A stretch of DNA of 64,000 nt from Bryum argenteum. Its lineage: Eukaryota > Streptophyta > Bryopsida > Bryales > Bryaceae. This document shows, piece after piece, positions 36,901 to 48,900 of the stretch. The stretch's first letter is position 1, and every line of letters begins with the position of its first letter. The position numbers and the translations under genes were made by a program. The stretch lies in assembly GCA_037043015.1 (NCBI GenBank), contig CM073327.1:4942727-5006726 (forward strand). Reading direction: 5' to 3'. The notes under the pieces are model-generated. The model worked only from the letters and a program-made list of their open reading frames with translations. It was not told the DNA's origin and ran no database searches.

Positions 36901-38170
36901 CAATCTTTAATCTAATGTTGAGTTCTTCACTTATTCTTTTAAATATCTGGATATATAACCATTCATTAGCAGGGAGAACCTCACAAAACTTTCATGAAGG
37001 AATATTTGCAAACAAATTGTTTCTACGAATCTCAATTCTATTAAAATGGCATGATTATGCTAAAATGGTGTCTTTTGAGGTAAAAAGAACAAGAACCAAT
37101 AACATAGAATTTTGTCAATTTTGACCTGAAAAGATAATATTTCTAAAAAATTCAATCTTTTTTTTGTTTTTAACAGTCGTTGAGAAATATTTTCACTTCA
37201 ACGTTTTCTCTTTATCCTCTATTTTGATATTGAGCTTTTCACTATTTATTCTTGCTAAAAATATAAGAGTTCATTAGAAGAAAACACCTCAAAAGCCTTT
37301 TAGAAATATTTGTAGATAAGTTTTTCTATGAACCTCAATTCTATTAAAATGGCGATATAATGATAAAATGGTGTGTTTTTTGTGGTGAAAAAACAAAACA
37401 AATATCATAAATTTTTGTCAAGTTTGACCTCAAAGGACAATATTTCTAAACTGCATTTTAAAGACATTGTTGTTTCTAACGGCAATTGAGAAATATTTTC
37501 CTTCCCACGTTTGCTGTTTGAAAGCCAATGTTGTTTTGTAATAGAGACTTTTAAAAGAATTGTTCACATCCTAAATCAAGAGCTTTGGGCATATGTGAGA
37601 GCGAACTGCTTACTAGAGACATTGTGGTGTAATTTTCATTAATTTTGGTTAATGCCATTTCTTCATCTCTATTTGGGTTTCAAAAAATAAATAAACTGAG
37701 ATGCATTCACAGTTATTTTTTCTGTAGAGTTTATGAAGAGCTGCAATATAAATTTGAAATTCCCCTTGAGAATCTTTTGGACCCTATGCCCCGCCAACTA
37801 TTTTAAAGGATAAAAACTAATGTTAAAAAGAAAATGAATTTGTCTAATTGTTTATTGTATATTTGATGTTACCAAATAAATAATTAAGAGGAATATAAAC
37901 TAAAAATGAATATATTTTATATTACACATAAAGCCCCGTGTCTAGCCTAAAAGGTAATTGCTAATTTACAACTTTTACGACTTCATTTTATAGTTATAGT
38001 AGATTCACAACTTTTCAAAGCAAGGGAATAAGTTTTTAAGGTCAAATTATGTTTGTTTGGGAAATAGAGGTAAGATTAATCAAAGAAAAATACCATCTTG
38101 AATAAACAAGCGTTGCCAAAGAAAGAGCGAGTGGTTCATCCTTAAATCAATAAAACTAAGGCATTGTTAC
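36901..38170. repeat. AT-rich repeat block leading into a family pseudogene
   Basis: The first part holds two diverged tandem versions of one sequence (around TTCTACGAATCTCAATTCTA at 37.0 kb and TTTCTATGAACCTCAATTCT at 37.3 kb). From about 37540 the landmarks of the 19.2-20.3 kb block appear (GGGCATATGTGAGAGC, TACCAAATAAATAATTAAGA). This is copy 2 of the upstream flank of the two-exon family. Confidence 0.55.
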
Positions 38171-38299
38171 TTTTTGTTGATTAGACACTCACCCAACTCT
38201 AATGTAAGGGTTATTTGGCTTTTGTGCGCTTCTAAGCCGTCGTCAACGAACATGAAAAATCACTCCCTCGCTAGCGTATTTGTGCACGCATTGCTGAAT

Positions 38300-38700
38300 C
38301 TTGACTTCCGTGCCTCAATTTGTGTTTTATTGCCCAAGGCCTCAATTCATAGCAATGGCAGGCCGGTATGAAAGAAAGAGGCTCAAGCGCTTCACGTAGC
38401 AATAAGCCCATGAGACATACAAGAGCATGTTTTAGTTAAGATACATTTAGTTCTACCATTCTTTTTAAGAGTTTAGTAAATGCAAGTTCTCACTAAATAA
38501 TTTGTGATAGGATTGTTTTCTCAAAAAAACAGCTGATGTGTTCTTGTGTCTTGTTGCAACGAAGCGAAGCGCTTGCCCGTATAATCACATTCAACAAGTC
38601 TTGTTTGTTGCCAGCATTGAGCTTGCAAGTCAAGATCTTGTATTGCGATAGGGGCTTGCCATTGATACCACGTTCGATGGCGTGCTCATTGTTTATCCTA
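38300..38700 (+). pseudogene. Decayed member of the two-exon family
   Basis: An intron-like stretch ending TGTGTCTTGTTGCAACGAAG leads to exon 2 remnants: GCGCTTGCCCGTATAATCAC, ATTGAGCTTGCAAGTCAAGA and GGGGCTTGCCATTGATACCA. These line up with the N-domain of copies A and B. The reading frame is broken, the acceptor AG is changed, exon 1 is barely recognisable and the repeat tail is missing. Confidence 0.6.
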
Positions 38701-38759
38701 CCAAGAGTACACTACAAACTAATCCAACAACATCAGAATAATCAAACATAAATAACAAA

Positions 38760-39562
38760 TGTCATTATGTAATAACTTAGCCATAAAAAAAAATAAAAAT
38801 CTAATATATTAAAAACTTGAAAAACAAGGGCAATAGGGGCGCATCAAAAAATAAAGAGGCCCTCAACAATAGCATCTCAAGATGTCACTTTGCACCCTAT
38901 TGGTGCACATTTTGCATAGAGAGTAATCATTCGGGTTTGACAAGTAGCAAATGAGCCTTTAATAATTCATCCAAGATGATAGTGATATTAATACATCTTA
39001 AAATATTTTCACTCTAGAAACATCATAAAGTGTCGGAGGCGTACAATATTTAGATTCTAATCATATGATCTTAGAATCTAAACCCTTTGTTGTATCATTT
39101 CAAGAAATCAAGTGATAGTCTACTCGGTAAAACCCACTAAAATGGCACACCATAATTTTCTAAACTAGAGTTCAAAAACCATGTGATATAACAGAACTTG
39201 GAGGTCGTGTTATGAAAAAATAGGGACAATATATTTAAAGGAGAGATATTACAGAAAAATTGTGATATTTTTTACGAAATAAACCATTTTGTATGCACAT
39301 AAATATAAGATCTAGTGTGACAAATGGCACATAGCATAATGCCATTTGAAAGGTATTGAGGTTATAAGCTAGGCTTCTATGACTTTAGTGTTGATGGGCC
39401 CGGCTCCCTCCAGAACGCATATCATTGGTACTCGACATCGGGGGCTTCCGTCATGGTTTTGGTAACATAAATTTGAAGCAAATTAAAAACTCACTTCGGA
39501 GATTTCACGCAAATATAATAATACTTAAAATCCCTAAAGTTAATTTTCAATTAGCATAATAA
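38760..39562. other. AT-rich DNA with a decayed MITE
   Basis: Bases about 39125-39362 resemble the TGATATTA-rich MITE family: ACTAAAATGGCACACC near the left, GTGATAT and GATATTAC blocks inside, and GCCATTTGAAAGGTATTGAG at the right. The ends are degraded. No gene is seen. Confidence 0.35.
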
Positions 39563-40063
39563 TCACTTCACAAAACCAAAATCTCTCTGCCAATCCAAAG
39601 TTCGTGCATGAGTCTGGATTGAGTTAAATGTGGCATTGTCCACTTTGCTATCACAATCCCAAGAAGGCCACCATTCGCACTTTATAACGGTAGTGACGAT
39701 TGCAGATGAGCTTGTCAACGAGCCTGAATCGATTCTAGCCATCTCCAATTGGTAGTACAAAGCAAGAAAACCGATTCATTGACCTCTAGAACTAACCCTA
39801 GTCTGCCGGCATTTCGTTGCAATTGAAACTCAAACATAAACAATTGCATAGGATTTGTATTAAAGATTAAAGATCATTGATAGGAACATCGAGCACCTAT
39901 TCACTATCTCGAGTGGGGAATTCACCTTGTTCAGAAATTTGCTTACAATTCCATTAACAAATTTCTTGCCTCGACAGGAGTTCATAGTCAGTTCTTGCTT
40001 CGTGGCTGTGCGGACCAATTTCATTGCTTTCGCACAAGAACTAAGAACTGCCACCTCTGTCAT
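39563..40063 (-). CDS. Possible small two-exon gene, function unknown
   Basis: Two minus-strand frames could be exons of one transcript. The upstream one (40063-39860) begins MTEVAVLSSCAKAMKLVRTA and has a possible donor after LEIVNR at about 39898. The downstream one (39760-39563, or from the inner Met) reads MARIDSGSLTSSSAIVTTVI and ends LDWQRDFGFVK. Base composition is less AT-rich than the surroundings. I recognise no domain and could not prove the junction. It may also be chance. Confidence 0.25.
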
Positions 40064-40954
40064 TTTAATATCATAACAAGCTCACTCGTCATCCGCTGAC
40101 TTCAACACTTTCTTTCTTGAGTACCCGTCATGGCTACGAAACCAAATCAACCTATGTGCGAAGACATGCAAAAGTTTTAGAAATGTTTTAACATGTTCCA
40201 AGTGCATAACGTCGTGATGTTTTGAAATGCAACTGGATTACTGGAATGAGCTTAGTGCTTTGTGTCTATGCAAATCGTTTTTGAAGTGCCATGCAAAATA
40301 ATGAAAGCATCTCCAACAAGTGTTCCTACTCATTCCATGCCCAACGAGTGTTCCTACTCATTCATACACTTTGTATACGTACCCATTCTAGACTTAAAAG
40401 TTTAGAATTAGTCCTCGTGGGTTGTGATTACTTCAAATTAGCATCTAGGCTCTTGAAGATACTCTTGGTTCTTGGTTCGTTTGGAAATTTGGGGCGATTT
40501 TGGGTGGCGTTGCCACTAGGTGCTATATATGTAGAAAAGGTTTCAAAGGTTGCATCAAAGGCTACCCAACCAACTCTTTGGACTTTTTGACTTAAGCGGA
40601 ATTGACAAGTTGGATACATCCAAGTCCGCTTTTCTACATATTAACCAATTAGAAGTAATTGTGCGCATGAGGAAGCTCATGAGAATCCATGCAACACAGT
40701 GAAGAAGAATTCAATATTAATTATTCTTTGTGTTGTCTTGCATGTCTAGATACATTCTTTCGGAATAGTTTCTCACGAAGGCTCCTTTACACCTCTCTTT
40801 TCTAGGAATAGTTGAAATCAGATTGTAAGTGCAAGTCATCCAAGAGGTGCACATGGAAATAAGCAAGTAGTACCGTAATAATGTTTTGTTTATAGCTCTT
40901 ATTGTGAGGAAGCACTTTGAATTAATGTGATTTAAAAAATTAATATGTGAATAT
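40064..40954. other. No recognised feature
   Basis: Mixed-composition sequence with only short overlapping frames, such as 40291-40590 with an opposing frame. A tandem TGTTCCTACTCATTC motif appears twice near 40320-40360. Confidence 0.35.
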
Positions 40955-41392
40955 CCTCAATTTCGTTAAAAGGGCATTATTCCAGTAGAATGGTGCTATT
41001 TGTGGTGCTTAAAATGAAAAAAATAACGTTGGTTTTTGTTGAGTTTTGACATAATAGGGGTAAATATTTCTAAACACATTTCAAAAACAACAATGTTTTT
41101 GAACGGCCGTTCAGAGATATTGCACTTTGACTATGTTGAAAGGTCAAAAACCATAAAAAGAAGTGTGATATTATGGATATTCTTGGTGACATTACAGAAA
41201 TCACTTGATATTACGGAGTACATGAGTGATATTAATAAACATGCCATTTTGCAGGGCATAAGTACTTCTGAACTACAGTTCAAAAATCAAAGTATGCTTG
41301 TAAAATGGCACGTTTTAGAATACGAGCAAAGTGACTCTTAGGAGATTTGGCAAGATGGCACAGAGAATGCCGCCATTTTAACGGAACTGAGG
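40955..41392. mobile_element. Foldback MITE, best-preserved copy of the CCTCAATT family
   Basis: It starts CCTCAATTTCGTTAAAAGGG and ends GCCATTTTAACGGAACTGAGG in short inverted-repeat form, 438 bp. Inside, the order is AACAACAATGTTTTT, GTCAAAAACCATAAAA, then GTGATATTA / GATATTACGGAGTAC / GTGATATTAATAA, then AAATGGCACGTTTTAGAAT. Copies or parts share this order at 19.5, 45.0, 47.5, 50.3 and (opposite strand) 35.8 and 52.0 kb. There is no transposase. Confidence 0.7.
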
Positions 41393-42174
41393 TTTAATGT
41401 AATACTTCATTGCAAGTTGGAACTCTATCATTAGTTTCTCTAAAGTCTAATATTCTATTGTAATTTCAATGTTAAGTGTGTACACACTAGTAAAACAATA
41501 CTTTTTTAAGGGTTCCACAATTTTTAAAAAGGTTACTCATGGATTCAATTTTTAAATACAATTTCATATTACTGACATATACAATATGGATTGGTGTGAT
41601 AGGATAAAAAAAAAAGAGATTGAAAATCATTCGATTTATTAAACACAAACGCTTTTCCTGATGCAATTAATGACAAATTCTTGATGGTCAAGGCTAAGTT
41701 TTTGTCATTCAGAAATATCGTAAATAGTCACTCAGTTTTAGTAATTTTGATTTCAAATTTTCAACAATTTTGAGTAATTTTGAGTAATTTTCATTTTCAG
41801 TAAATTTAAGTACATTTATTTGTAGTATTGATTACATATTTAGTAATTTGAGCATGTGTGGGAGGGGTGGACATGGTGGGGAGTAAGGGCAGGCAAGGGT
41901 AGGCCGCAACAAGAAACTTAAGGCAAAAAGCGGAGAAGGACAAAGACGAAGGGCACGGAATGGCAAGCAACGAGACAACTGTCTCATTAAAGGTCTTGAT
42001 TTAGGAAATATCATGATATCTAATATCATAAAAATGAAGGGTTTCCAAAGGGATGGTCACTCACAAATATTGTGATTTTGCTAATATGTTGATTCTGAAT
42101 AAAATATCATGATATTTGGATAGGTGTCATACACTCCTTCTAAGGTTTAAAAAAAAAAAAACATGACAATTGAA
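41393..42174. other. AT-rich DNA without a gene
   Basis: Contains a small tandem of TTTTGAGTAA around 41770 and a GC-richer patch at 41860-41960. Nothing coding is recognised. Confidence 0.35.
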
Positions 42175-45100
42175 TTAAGTTAAACAATTGGATTTAAAAG
42201 AATACTTCAGATTTATGAGGCCTATAAGTGGAAAGAGTCAATGTCACTAATTGAGCTAGTTTTTGAAGTAGAACTTTAGGAGTTAAGACTGGTGAAGAAT
42301 AAATAAAAATTCAATGATAAAATTTAAAAGCCAATGTTCATGTTCACACAAATATTCAAATAATTGCTTACCCTAAATTAAGAAATCTGCGCATACTTAT
42401 GTGAAAGCCAATTACTTATTAGAATAATTTGCGGTGTAATTTTAAAGACCTAAATCCCGATAAAATGACGTTATTTCATTAAAATGGCGCGACTTCTCAA
42501 GCTTAAAACTAAAAAAAATAATTAATATTGGTTCTTTGTCATTGTGAGGTCAAATCCCGGTGTTCCCGTTCCAACTCACAAGTTGGGCCGTGGGGGTGGG
42601 TGCAAGCAAAACAACCTTCCAAGCAATGGACATCCTAATAAGCCCTCTAGACAATCATTTAATCATTCTAAGATGAACCATGAAGTTGAATGAATTGGGC
42701 AGCGCTTCCACGCTTGATCCCGATTTCCGATTTTTTAATCTAGATTTATGAGTTCACCCTAAAAATTGGGCAGCGCTTCCGCACTACCCTTACACATAGG
42801 GTACACTAACTATTCAAAACAGCAATTTGGCAAGACCATCATCCCAACAAAGCAACCATCACCACCAAGCATAAGCAACACCAATCAAATTAAACCAACT
42901 AATTTTTGGGCAAAAAAGTTGCCATTTCCTAAGGTAAGTTCACTAACCATTAGCACACAATCTAAGGGACAACATGAACAAACTTAGAGTAAAAAGAATG
43001 AGAAAGAAGTTTCTCCCTCTCTAATATCCCATGTGCACCCTCTGTATTATCACACGGAGGGGACAGGGAAATTGCTGTTGCTCCGACCGAGGGCTTGCAG
43101 CTCTAACCAGCCTACCGACGCCGCTCCTATCCTCCTGATCGATCGCGTGCTGACGCTTCCGACTGGTTGACGATCCCCTTCCTCGCCGAGCTGCCCCGAT
43201 CACGAATCCAACACAAACCCAGCTGCAAACGCAGCGGTGTCCGTGAACGCTGACCCCACGACGGTTGCACACTCCAGAGTAACGAGGAGGCCCTCCCGCG
43301 CTCGAGGCTTGCTGGTGCCGTTGCCAGCACTCGTGCTGGTCTCCGCTGGTACCGATCTGGTCGGCACGCCGGCTCTGCTGCCGTTCCGGCTGCTGGTCTT
43401 GAAGCCTCCCCGTCAATGCCATTCGATCGCCTCACTGTCGCCCTACTGCCGTTGGCGGATCAGCTTCCCTGCTTTGCTATCGGTGCTGGTCTTCCGGTTG
43501 CCTCTCCATCGATGCGGCTGTTGCTGCCAATCGTTGGTGCAGGTGCCGACCCCTCCGTCTAGGCTCCACCGTCTTGAGCAGTTCCGGGCTTCCAGCGCTG
43601 ATCGCCTTCGGTCCGATCGCCCTGCTCGAGCCTTGGCGTTCCTCCGATGAGCCGTTGTCCCGCTCACGTGGCCGGATTCGATGCTGGCGCCGCTGTGGTG
43701 ATGCTGGCTGGCGTCGGGCCTCGTTCCGGCGCTGCTTCCGCAGCCACTCCTCCCCGTCCTGCCGTTGTCGGTTCGGCCCTGGTTGCTGTCCGGCTCCCTG
43801 CGGACTCTCCTGCTTGCACTGGTCGCCTTCCTCGAGCGTTGTCGGTGCTGCACCTCCGATCTCCCGTCCTGCCTCGATCCGGCACGGTGGCCGGCGCTGA
43901 TCGCCGTCCTCCTTGTCCTGAGCGTTGCCGGTGTTGATCGCCGTCTCCCTGCTCGCTTTTGCTGAACTTGTGGTGGTTTCGCCTGGCTGCCTAGTAGGCT
44001 GGCAAATCCGCCTTCGCAACTGCTCTTCGTCGTCCTATACGCCGTCGCTCTTCCCCGATATTCTCGCTTCCAAGCCCGTATTCAAGCCGGCCCTTCTGAT
44101 CCGCCTAGTAATCCAGGCTGATCACCGCCGACGTTGCCCGGATGCTGGATCGGCAGTACCAGTCCCCTCGTCCTTCCGAGCTCACCGATCTTTCTCCTAA
44201 TAATTTCATGGAAGGAAACCCAGAAGACTAACTATCCAAAAAACACACACACACCTCTACAGTCACACGCACACTATGCCAAAAAATCCAAAACCCTTGA
44301 AAAACGTGACAAAAACAACTTAGATCTCACATGCACAAGCTACCCCAAAAACACTCACACCTCACACACAAAAAAGAACCTCTAAAAAATGCCCCCAAAA
44401 AGCATTCTCCATTTCCCCACACACTTTCCTTCACACACACACTTCTCTCCTCACAGATCTCTTCCCCCAAAAAACTAGAACCCTAACTCTCCTTCCTCTC
44501 CCTGGTTGTGCACTTGGATGTGGTAGAGTTTCATTCGGTTCAACCGGATGAAACTTTGTTCATCCAATATTTCATCCGCAGCGTTTTAACTAATTACTTG
44601 GATTATGCTTATTCATTAGGATGAATCTAGGTAATTATGAATAATGATAAATTCATAAAACATAACCAAAAACATGTCATACTATTTTGACACAATTTAA
44701 TATTACTAATTTAGTATAAACTAAACAACTACCGGGCCATTTAGGCACCACCCCTCCAATTATCCTAGAATTTCCGTAACCGAAGGGATTAGCCTAATTG
44801 TCCCAATTGGGGAATCTGAACATAAAAATATTAGACTGATGCTTGTAGATAGTATTTCGTACAAGCATGAACCGTTTTGACGGTTCACAGTCATTGACAT
44901 CAAAGGGCAAATATTTCTAAGCTGCCTTTAGATACAACAATGTTTTCAAACGGTTTTTAAGAAATATTTGCCTTTTGACACAATATTTGTCAATGGCAAA
45001 TTATAATTATCAATCTTTGACCACTTTCAAAGGTCAAAAACCATCAAATTGTGTGATATTCTTAATTTTTTCTGATATTACAGGATTTGGTTGATATTAC

Positions 45101-45740
45101 GGAGGACGCAAGTGATATTAAAAACGTGGGATTTTATAGATATAAATAATTCTCAACTACTGTTCAAAATATGCCTCCAAAAATAGCACGTTTTAGGATG
45201 CGAAAAATTGGCACATTGAATAACGTTATTTTAATGGAACCAAGGTTGAAGCACTCAAAGTATTTTAGAAGACCAATGAAATAGTTTGACAAAACCTCTT
45301 AAATGTTAATCATGGCGAGTAGGAGGATTTTAGAACATTGAGGCACAAGATAGATTCCTTGTGGTATTAGTTTTTTTCTTTACATCAACAAATGTATGAT
45401 AAAAAATAATGCTAGAAGAAGAATGAATGTGATTAATTGTTTATTATATATTTGATGCTACTAAATGAATAATCAAGACGTAATATAGAAATAAAAAATC
45501 ATTCTATTGTGTATTTTATATTGAGCTCCTTGTAAAGCCTAAAAAGTTAATCTGTCAATTCAGAGTTTCATTTTGACTTCATTTTGAAGTTATTACAGTA
45601 CACCATTTCAAGAGTGGTGGAGTTAGTTTTTAAGTTCAAATGATGAGATATTTCTTTTGGAAATAGAAGTGGATTTCATAGAGATTAATCTAAAACAAAT
45701 GTAGTCCTGAATGAACAAGCATTGAATGATTGAGGTCACG
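42175..45740 (+). repeat. Segmental repeat block, copy 3 (split by a 2.3-kb insertion)
   Basis: 42175-42544 and 44890-45740 together match 19240-20330: ACTAATTGAGCTAGTTTTTG, AAATGGCG, then GACATCAAAGGGCAAATATT, GATATTACGGAGGACGCAAG, AATGTATGATAAAAAATAAT and TGAATGAACAAGCATTGAA. The block runs on into family pseudogenes at 46 kb. Confidence 0.7.
42545..44889. mobile_element. 2.35-kb insertion, LTR-retrotransposon-like (possible solo LTR), fossil
   Basis: The insertion interrupts a repeat block whose uninterrupted form is seen at about 19.54 kb. It is bounded by TG...CA and flanked on both sides by GTCATTG (42538-42544 and 44890-44896). This fits an LTR-type element, although a 7-bp duplication is longer than usual. 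The middle (43.1-44.2 kb) is GC-rich; the ends are AT-rich with CA-rich runs at 44.25-44.45 kb. No gag, pol or integrase content is evident, so a solo LTR or other non-autonomous relative is most likely. The many frames in the GC-rich core are not convincing genes. Confidence 0.45.
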
Positions 45741-45989
45741 GAAGGATCCAGCTGTTCGTCCTCCAACCAACGAGTACTTGTTACCTTTCGTTGACACCAC
45801 ACTTTCATTTGGCTCCTCCACGTGCTCCAACAAGTACAGTTACCTTTTGTTGACACCACACACACCCAACGTTCATTTGGCTCCTCCCCGCTCTTGCGTG
45901 CTCTTGTGAAATACAATTAAGAACTCACACCCTAGCACGTTTGTGTGTATTCTAACATTGAATGTCACTCTTTTTTGTATTGTTGGTTG

Positions 45990-46435
45990 TCGAATCCGTG
46001 CTTCAATTTGTGTTTTATTGCACATAGCCTCAATTCATAGCAATGACACATATGCAAGGAAGAGGTGCCGACATAAGATATGTCTAGTACTACCAATCAG
46101 CTTAAGCGACGAAGACATTTGTGGCCAAGTCGAGGTAGGAAATCCATTACAATTATAATGCTGCAAGCAAATTAATGGTGAAAGCAATCTCTCAGTCGAT
46201 ACTATGTCATCAATTGTTGTGTTTGCGTCTTATTGCACAACCAAGCCCTCGCGTGCATAATTACATCAAGCTAGCAACTTATGATCTTACGCTGCGCTCG
46301 GGGCTTGCATTGGATACCACTCTCAATTACGTGCGGATGGCCTTGAACGGCACTCTCTTAATTGGGAATTGCTTGTGGGTGTCGTGCGAGGTGGCACTAG
46401 CTAGGCCCAACTCCAGTCAATCGGCAACGCCATCA
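45990..46435 (+). pseudogene. Decayed member of the two-exon family (copy 46.0)
   Basis: Shows the 5' leader (TTTTATTGCACATAGCCTCAATTC), an exon-1 end (GAAGACATTTGTGGCCAAGTCGAG|gtagga) and an exon-2 start after TTATTGCACAACC. The matching exon-2 text is AATTACATCAAGCTAGCAAC, CTTACGCTGCGCTCGGGGCT and GGATACCACTCTCAATTACG. The tail is missing and the frame is not intact. Its leader resembles the 38.3-kb pseudogene more than copy A. Confidence 0.6.
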
Positions 46436-46556
46436 ACGTTTTCTGAAAACCACAACTACTGTGTTTGTGTGCCTTATTACAGCAAAGCGCTCGCGGTTCA
46501 CGAGTTCGTTTCTCACCTCAAGTTAGCAACGGGAGATCTTACGCTTCCGTCGGGGC
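46436..46556 (+). pseudogene. Exon-2 fragment of the two-exon family
   Basis: A short piece holding the intron end (GTGTTTGTGTGCCTTATTACAG) and the first part of exon 2 (CAAAGCGCTCGCGGTTCACG, CACGAGTTCGTTTCTCACCT, GGAGATCTTACGCT). It is joined at about 46557 to the promoter of the next copy. Confidence 0.65.
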
Positions 46557-47410
46557 TGAGGTTACAAAAGCATACACTTCAACGCATTTCTCTACAACAT
46601 TGTCATCTTTTTTCCCTCTTCTCGTGTGTTGCGGAGTCTCTCTTTTGCATTCATTCATAGCTATGGCCGATAGCTAGGGCAAGGGTAGTTCATGTCCACT
46701 ACCTCATCATCGCAATGAGGTTTGTAGTTTTAGTGAGGATTGGTATACAAAATTTCATTGTGAGGTTCTTTTGCGAGGACATCGAATGCATGTCGTGCAA
46801 ACATGCACCGCAAGGTTCCAAGACGTTTGTGCTCGAGTCGACGTAAGATATTTCCTCAAAATCTGCTGTACAAAAACTGATATGTGTTCACTTTATGTGG
46901 TCAAGTGAATGCAACCTCACTCTCAGTTGTTAACGTTTCATTGAATCGTTTTCTCAAAACCACGACTACTGTGTTTGTGTGCCTTATTGCAACAAAGCTC
47001 AGTCTAACTACATTCAAAAGCACGAGTTCGTTTCTCACCTCGAGTTAGCAACCGGAGATCTTACGCTGCAGTCGGGGCTCACGCCATGTAGCACGATTTG
47101 TGACGTGCTCACTTGCTTGGAAGATGATGGCGTAAAATACGAATTGTTCATGGCGGTCGTGAGAAGCAGAAAAGCGGCATCAAGCGGCACCAGCCAACCC
47201 AACCCGAGCCGATCCCAGGAGCCATTCACGCCAACAACAACTACGGCACTCCGCAAGGCCCCCAGCACCCGGGACCCATTCATACCAGCAACAACTACGG
47301 CACTCCGCAGGCCCGTCCCTCGGCGGTGACAATCCTCCGACGCCCGTCCTCTGTAGTCGATTCAAAACGGATGCACGATCGTGCCGCGACTGCTCCGCCA
47401 TTGGAGTTGA
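46557..47410 (+). pseudogene. Decayed near-copy of gene A
   Basis: Promoter, leader and exon 1 follow copy A closely, from GAGGTTACAAAAGCATACAC through CATTCATAGCTATGGCC. The ATG at 46663 is followed by a stop at codon 5. The intron donor is kept (GTCGAC|gtaagat), but the acceptor AG has become AA. Exon 2 is readable as NYIQKHEFVSHLELATGDL and continues to ICDVLTCLEDDGVKYELFM, then degenerates at about 47.3 kb. This is the youngest of the broken copies by eye. Confidence 0.75.
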
Positions 47411-47419
47411 CATTGGTTT

Positions 47420-48211
47420 TTATCAATTTTTAACATGAACAGGCAAATATTACTGAGTCACCTTCTAGAAACAACGATGTTTTTGAATGGCGTTTGAGAA
47501 ATACTTACCTTCAAATGACACAATATTTGTCAATGGCAATTTAAGATTATTGACCTTTGACCACTTTGAGAGATCAAAAACCATCAAATATTATAATTTT
47601 TTGGGTGATATTACAAGAATTTGTTGATATTACGGAGAACGCAAGTGATATTAAAAAACGTGCCATATTGAATTGCAGTTCAAATATGCCTCCAAAAATA
47701 GCCCGTTTTAGGATGCGGAAAATTGGTACATTACATAACCTCATTTTAATGAAATTAAAGTTTGAAGCACTCAAAACATTTCAGAAGACCAAATAGTGTG
47801 ACAAAGACTTTTAAATGTTAATCATTGCAAGTACTAGGAGGATTGTAAAACTTTGAGGCACAAGATAGATTTCTTGTGGTTTTAGTGTTTTTTATTTTTT
47901 ACATCAACCAATGTATGATAAAAATAATGGTAGAAGGACAATGAATGTGATCAATTGTTTATTCCATATTTGATGTTACCAAATAAATAATCAAGACTAT
48001 TGTAAAAATTATTTTATTGTGTATTTCATACCAAGCCCCTTGTGAAGTCTAAAATGTTATTAGTTGATGCATAGCTTTCCACAATTTTATTTTGAAGTTA
48101 ATGTACAACATTTCAGAGTAGTGGAGTTAGATATGAGTTCAAAATATGAAATGTTTTTATTGGAAATAGAGGTGAAATCTAAAATTGAGGTCTTGAATGA
48201 ATAAGCATTAG
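47420..48211 (+). repeat. Segmental repeat block, copy 4
   Basis: Matches 19550-20325 and 44900-45720 in order: AACAACGATGTTTTTGAATG, GATATTACGGAGAACGCAAG, AAATAGCCCGTTTTAGGATG, TGATGTTACCAAATAAATAA and TACCAAGCCCCTTGTGAAGT. It ends at the TAG target of the MITE at 48212. Confidence 0.7.
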
Positions 48212-48504
48212 CACTAGTAGAAAATGGCACTAAAAGTGACGGCTGTAATGACTTGACCGGAATGACACAAAGTGTTAATTTTAATTGTGCTTTTAATAAC
48301 GTCAAAATAAATTATTATATTTGTCACTTTTCCTTACTTTTATTACTATTATTTATTGGAGTGTGGTATGCTTATTACAACCCAAGAAAAATTTAAGAAA
48401 AATGAGCAAATATAATAATTTATTTTGATGTTATTAAAAGAACAATTAATAGTGACACTTTGTGTCATTACGGCTGTCACTTTTAGTGCCATTTTCTACT
48501 AGTG
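48212..48504. mobile_element. Complete CACTA-type MITE with TAG target duplication
   Basis: 293 bp, starting CACTAGTAGAAAATGGC and ending in the exact complement, flanked by TAG at 48209-48211 and 48505-48507. Homology between the arms extends over 100 bp, except for a 17-base block (around GACTTGACCGG) present only on the left. The related empty site at about 20316 reads AAGCATTAGATTAGGCC. That confirms both the insertion point and the 3-bp duplication, which is the size used by CACTA transposons. No transposase; the element must be mobilised in trans. Confidence 0.85.
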
Positions 48505-48900
48505 TAGATGGGGCCACGAAGGGATCTAGTTGCTCATCCTTAATCAGCGAGATCAAGGTATCGTTACTTTTCGTTAACACCACACGCACCTAAGGTTTAT
48601 TTGGCTCCACTTTGCGATCTCTCGTCAAAGACACATAAGAACTAACACTCTTAGAGCACCAATCAGCCCAGGCCTTGAAGATATTTGTGGCTATATTAGA
48701 GGTAAGAAATCCGTTAATAATGCCGCAAGCAAAGTAATGGTGAAAGCAAGCTCTCACCCAAAATTCTGTCATCGAATCATTTTCTGTTCGAACTCTGTTT
48801 GTATCTTATTGCAGCAAGACGCGGGTTTAATGAAGTTGATGATCTTCTCGACATACTCCGCAACAGAGGCCATGAAGCTTGCAAAGCTTGAGTGGTCTTC
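48505..48900 (+). pseudogene. Decayed member of the two-exon family (copy 48.6)
   Basis: Has the 5' flank GGCCACGAAGGGATCTAGTT and GAGATCAAGGTATCGTTACT, an exon-1 end (TTGAAGATATTTGTGGCTATATTAGAG|gtaaga), an intron and an acceptor at TATCTTATTGCAG. Exon 2 then diverges within a few codons (CAAGACGCGGGTTTAATGAA), so only the frame of the gene survives. Confidence 0.5.

Noticed and set aside
43021-44019. Overlapping frames of 100-180 codons in the GC-rich core of the 2.35-kb insertion
   Set aside because: Several frames on both strands are open at once because the core is GC-rich. None shows a domain, and the element looks non-coding.
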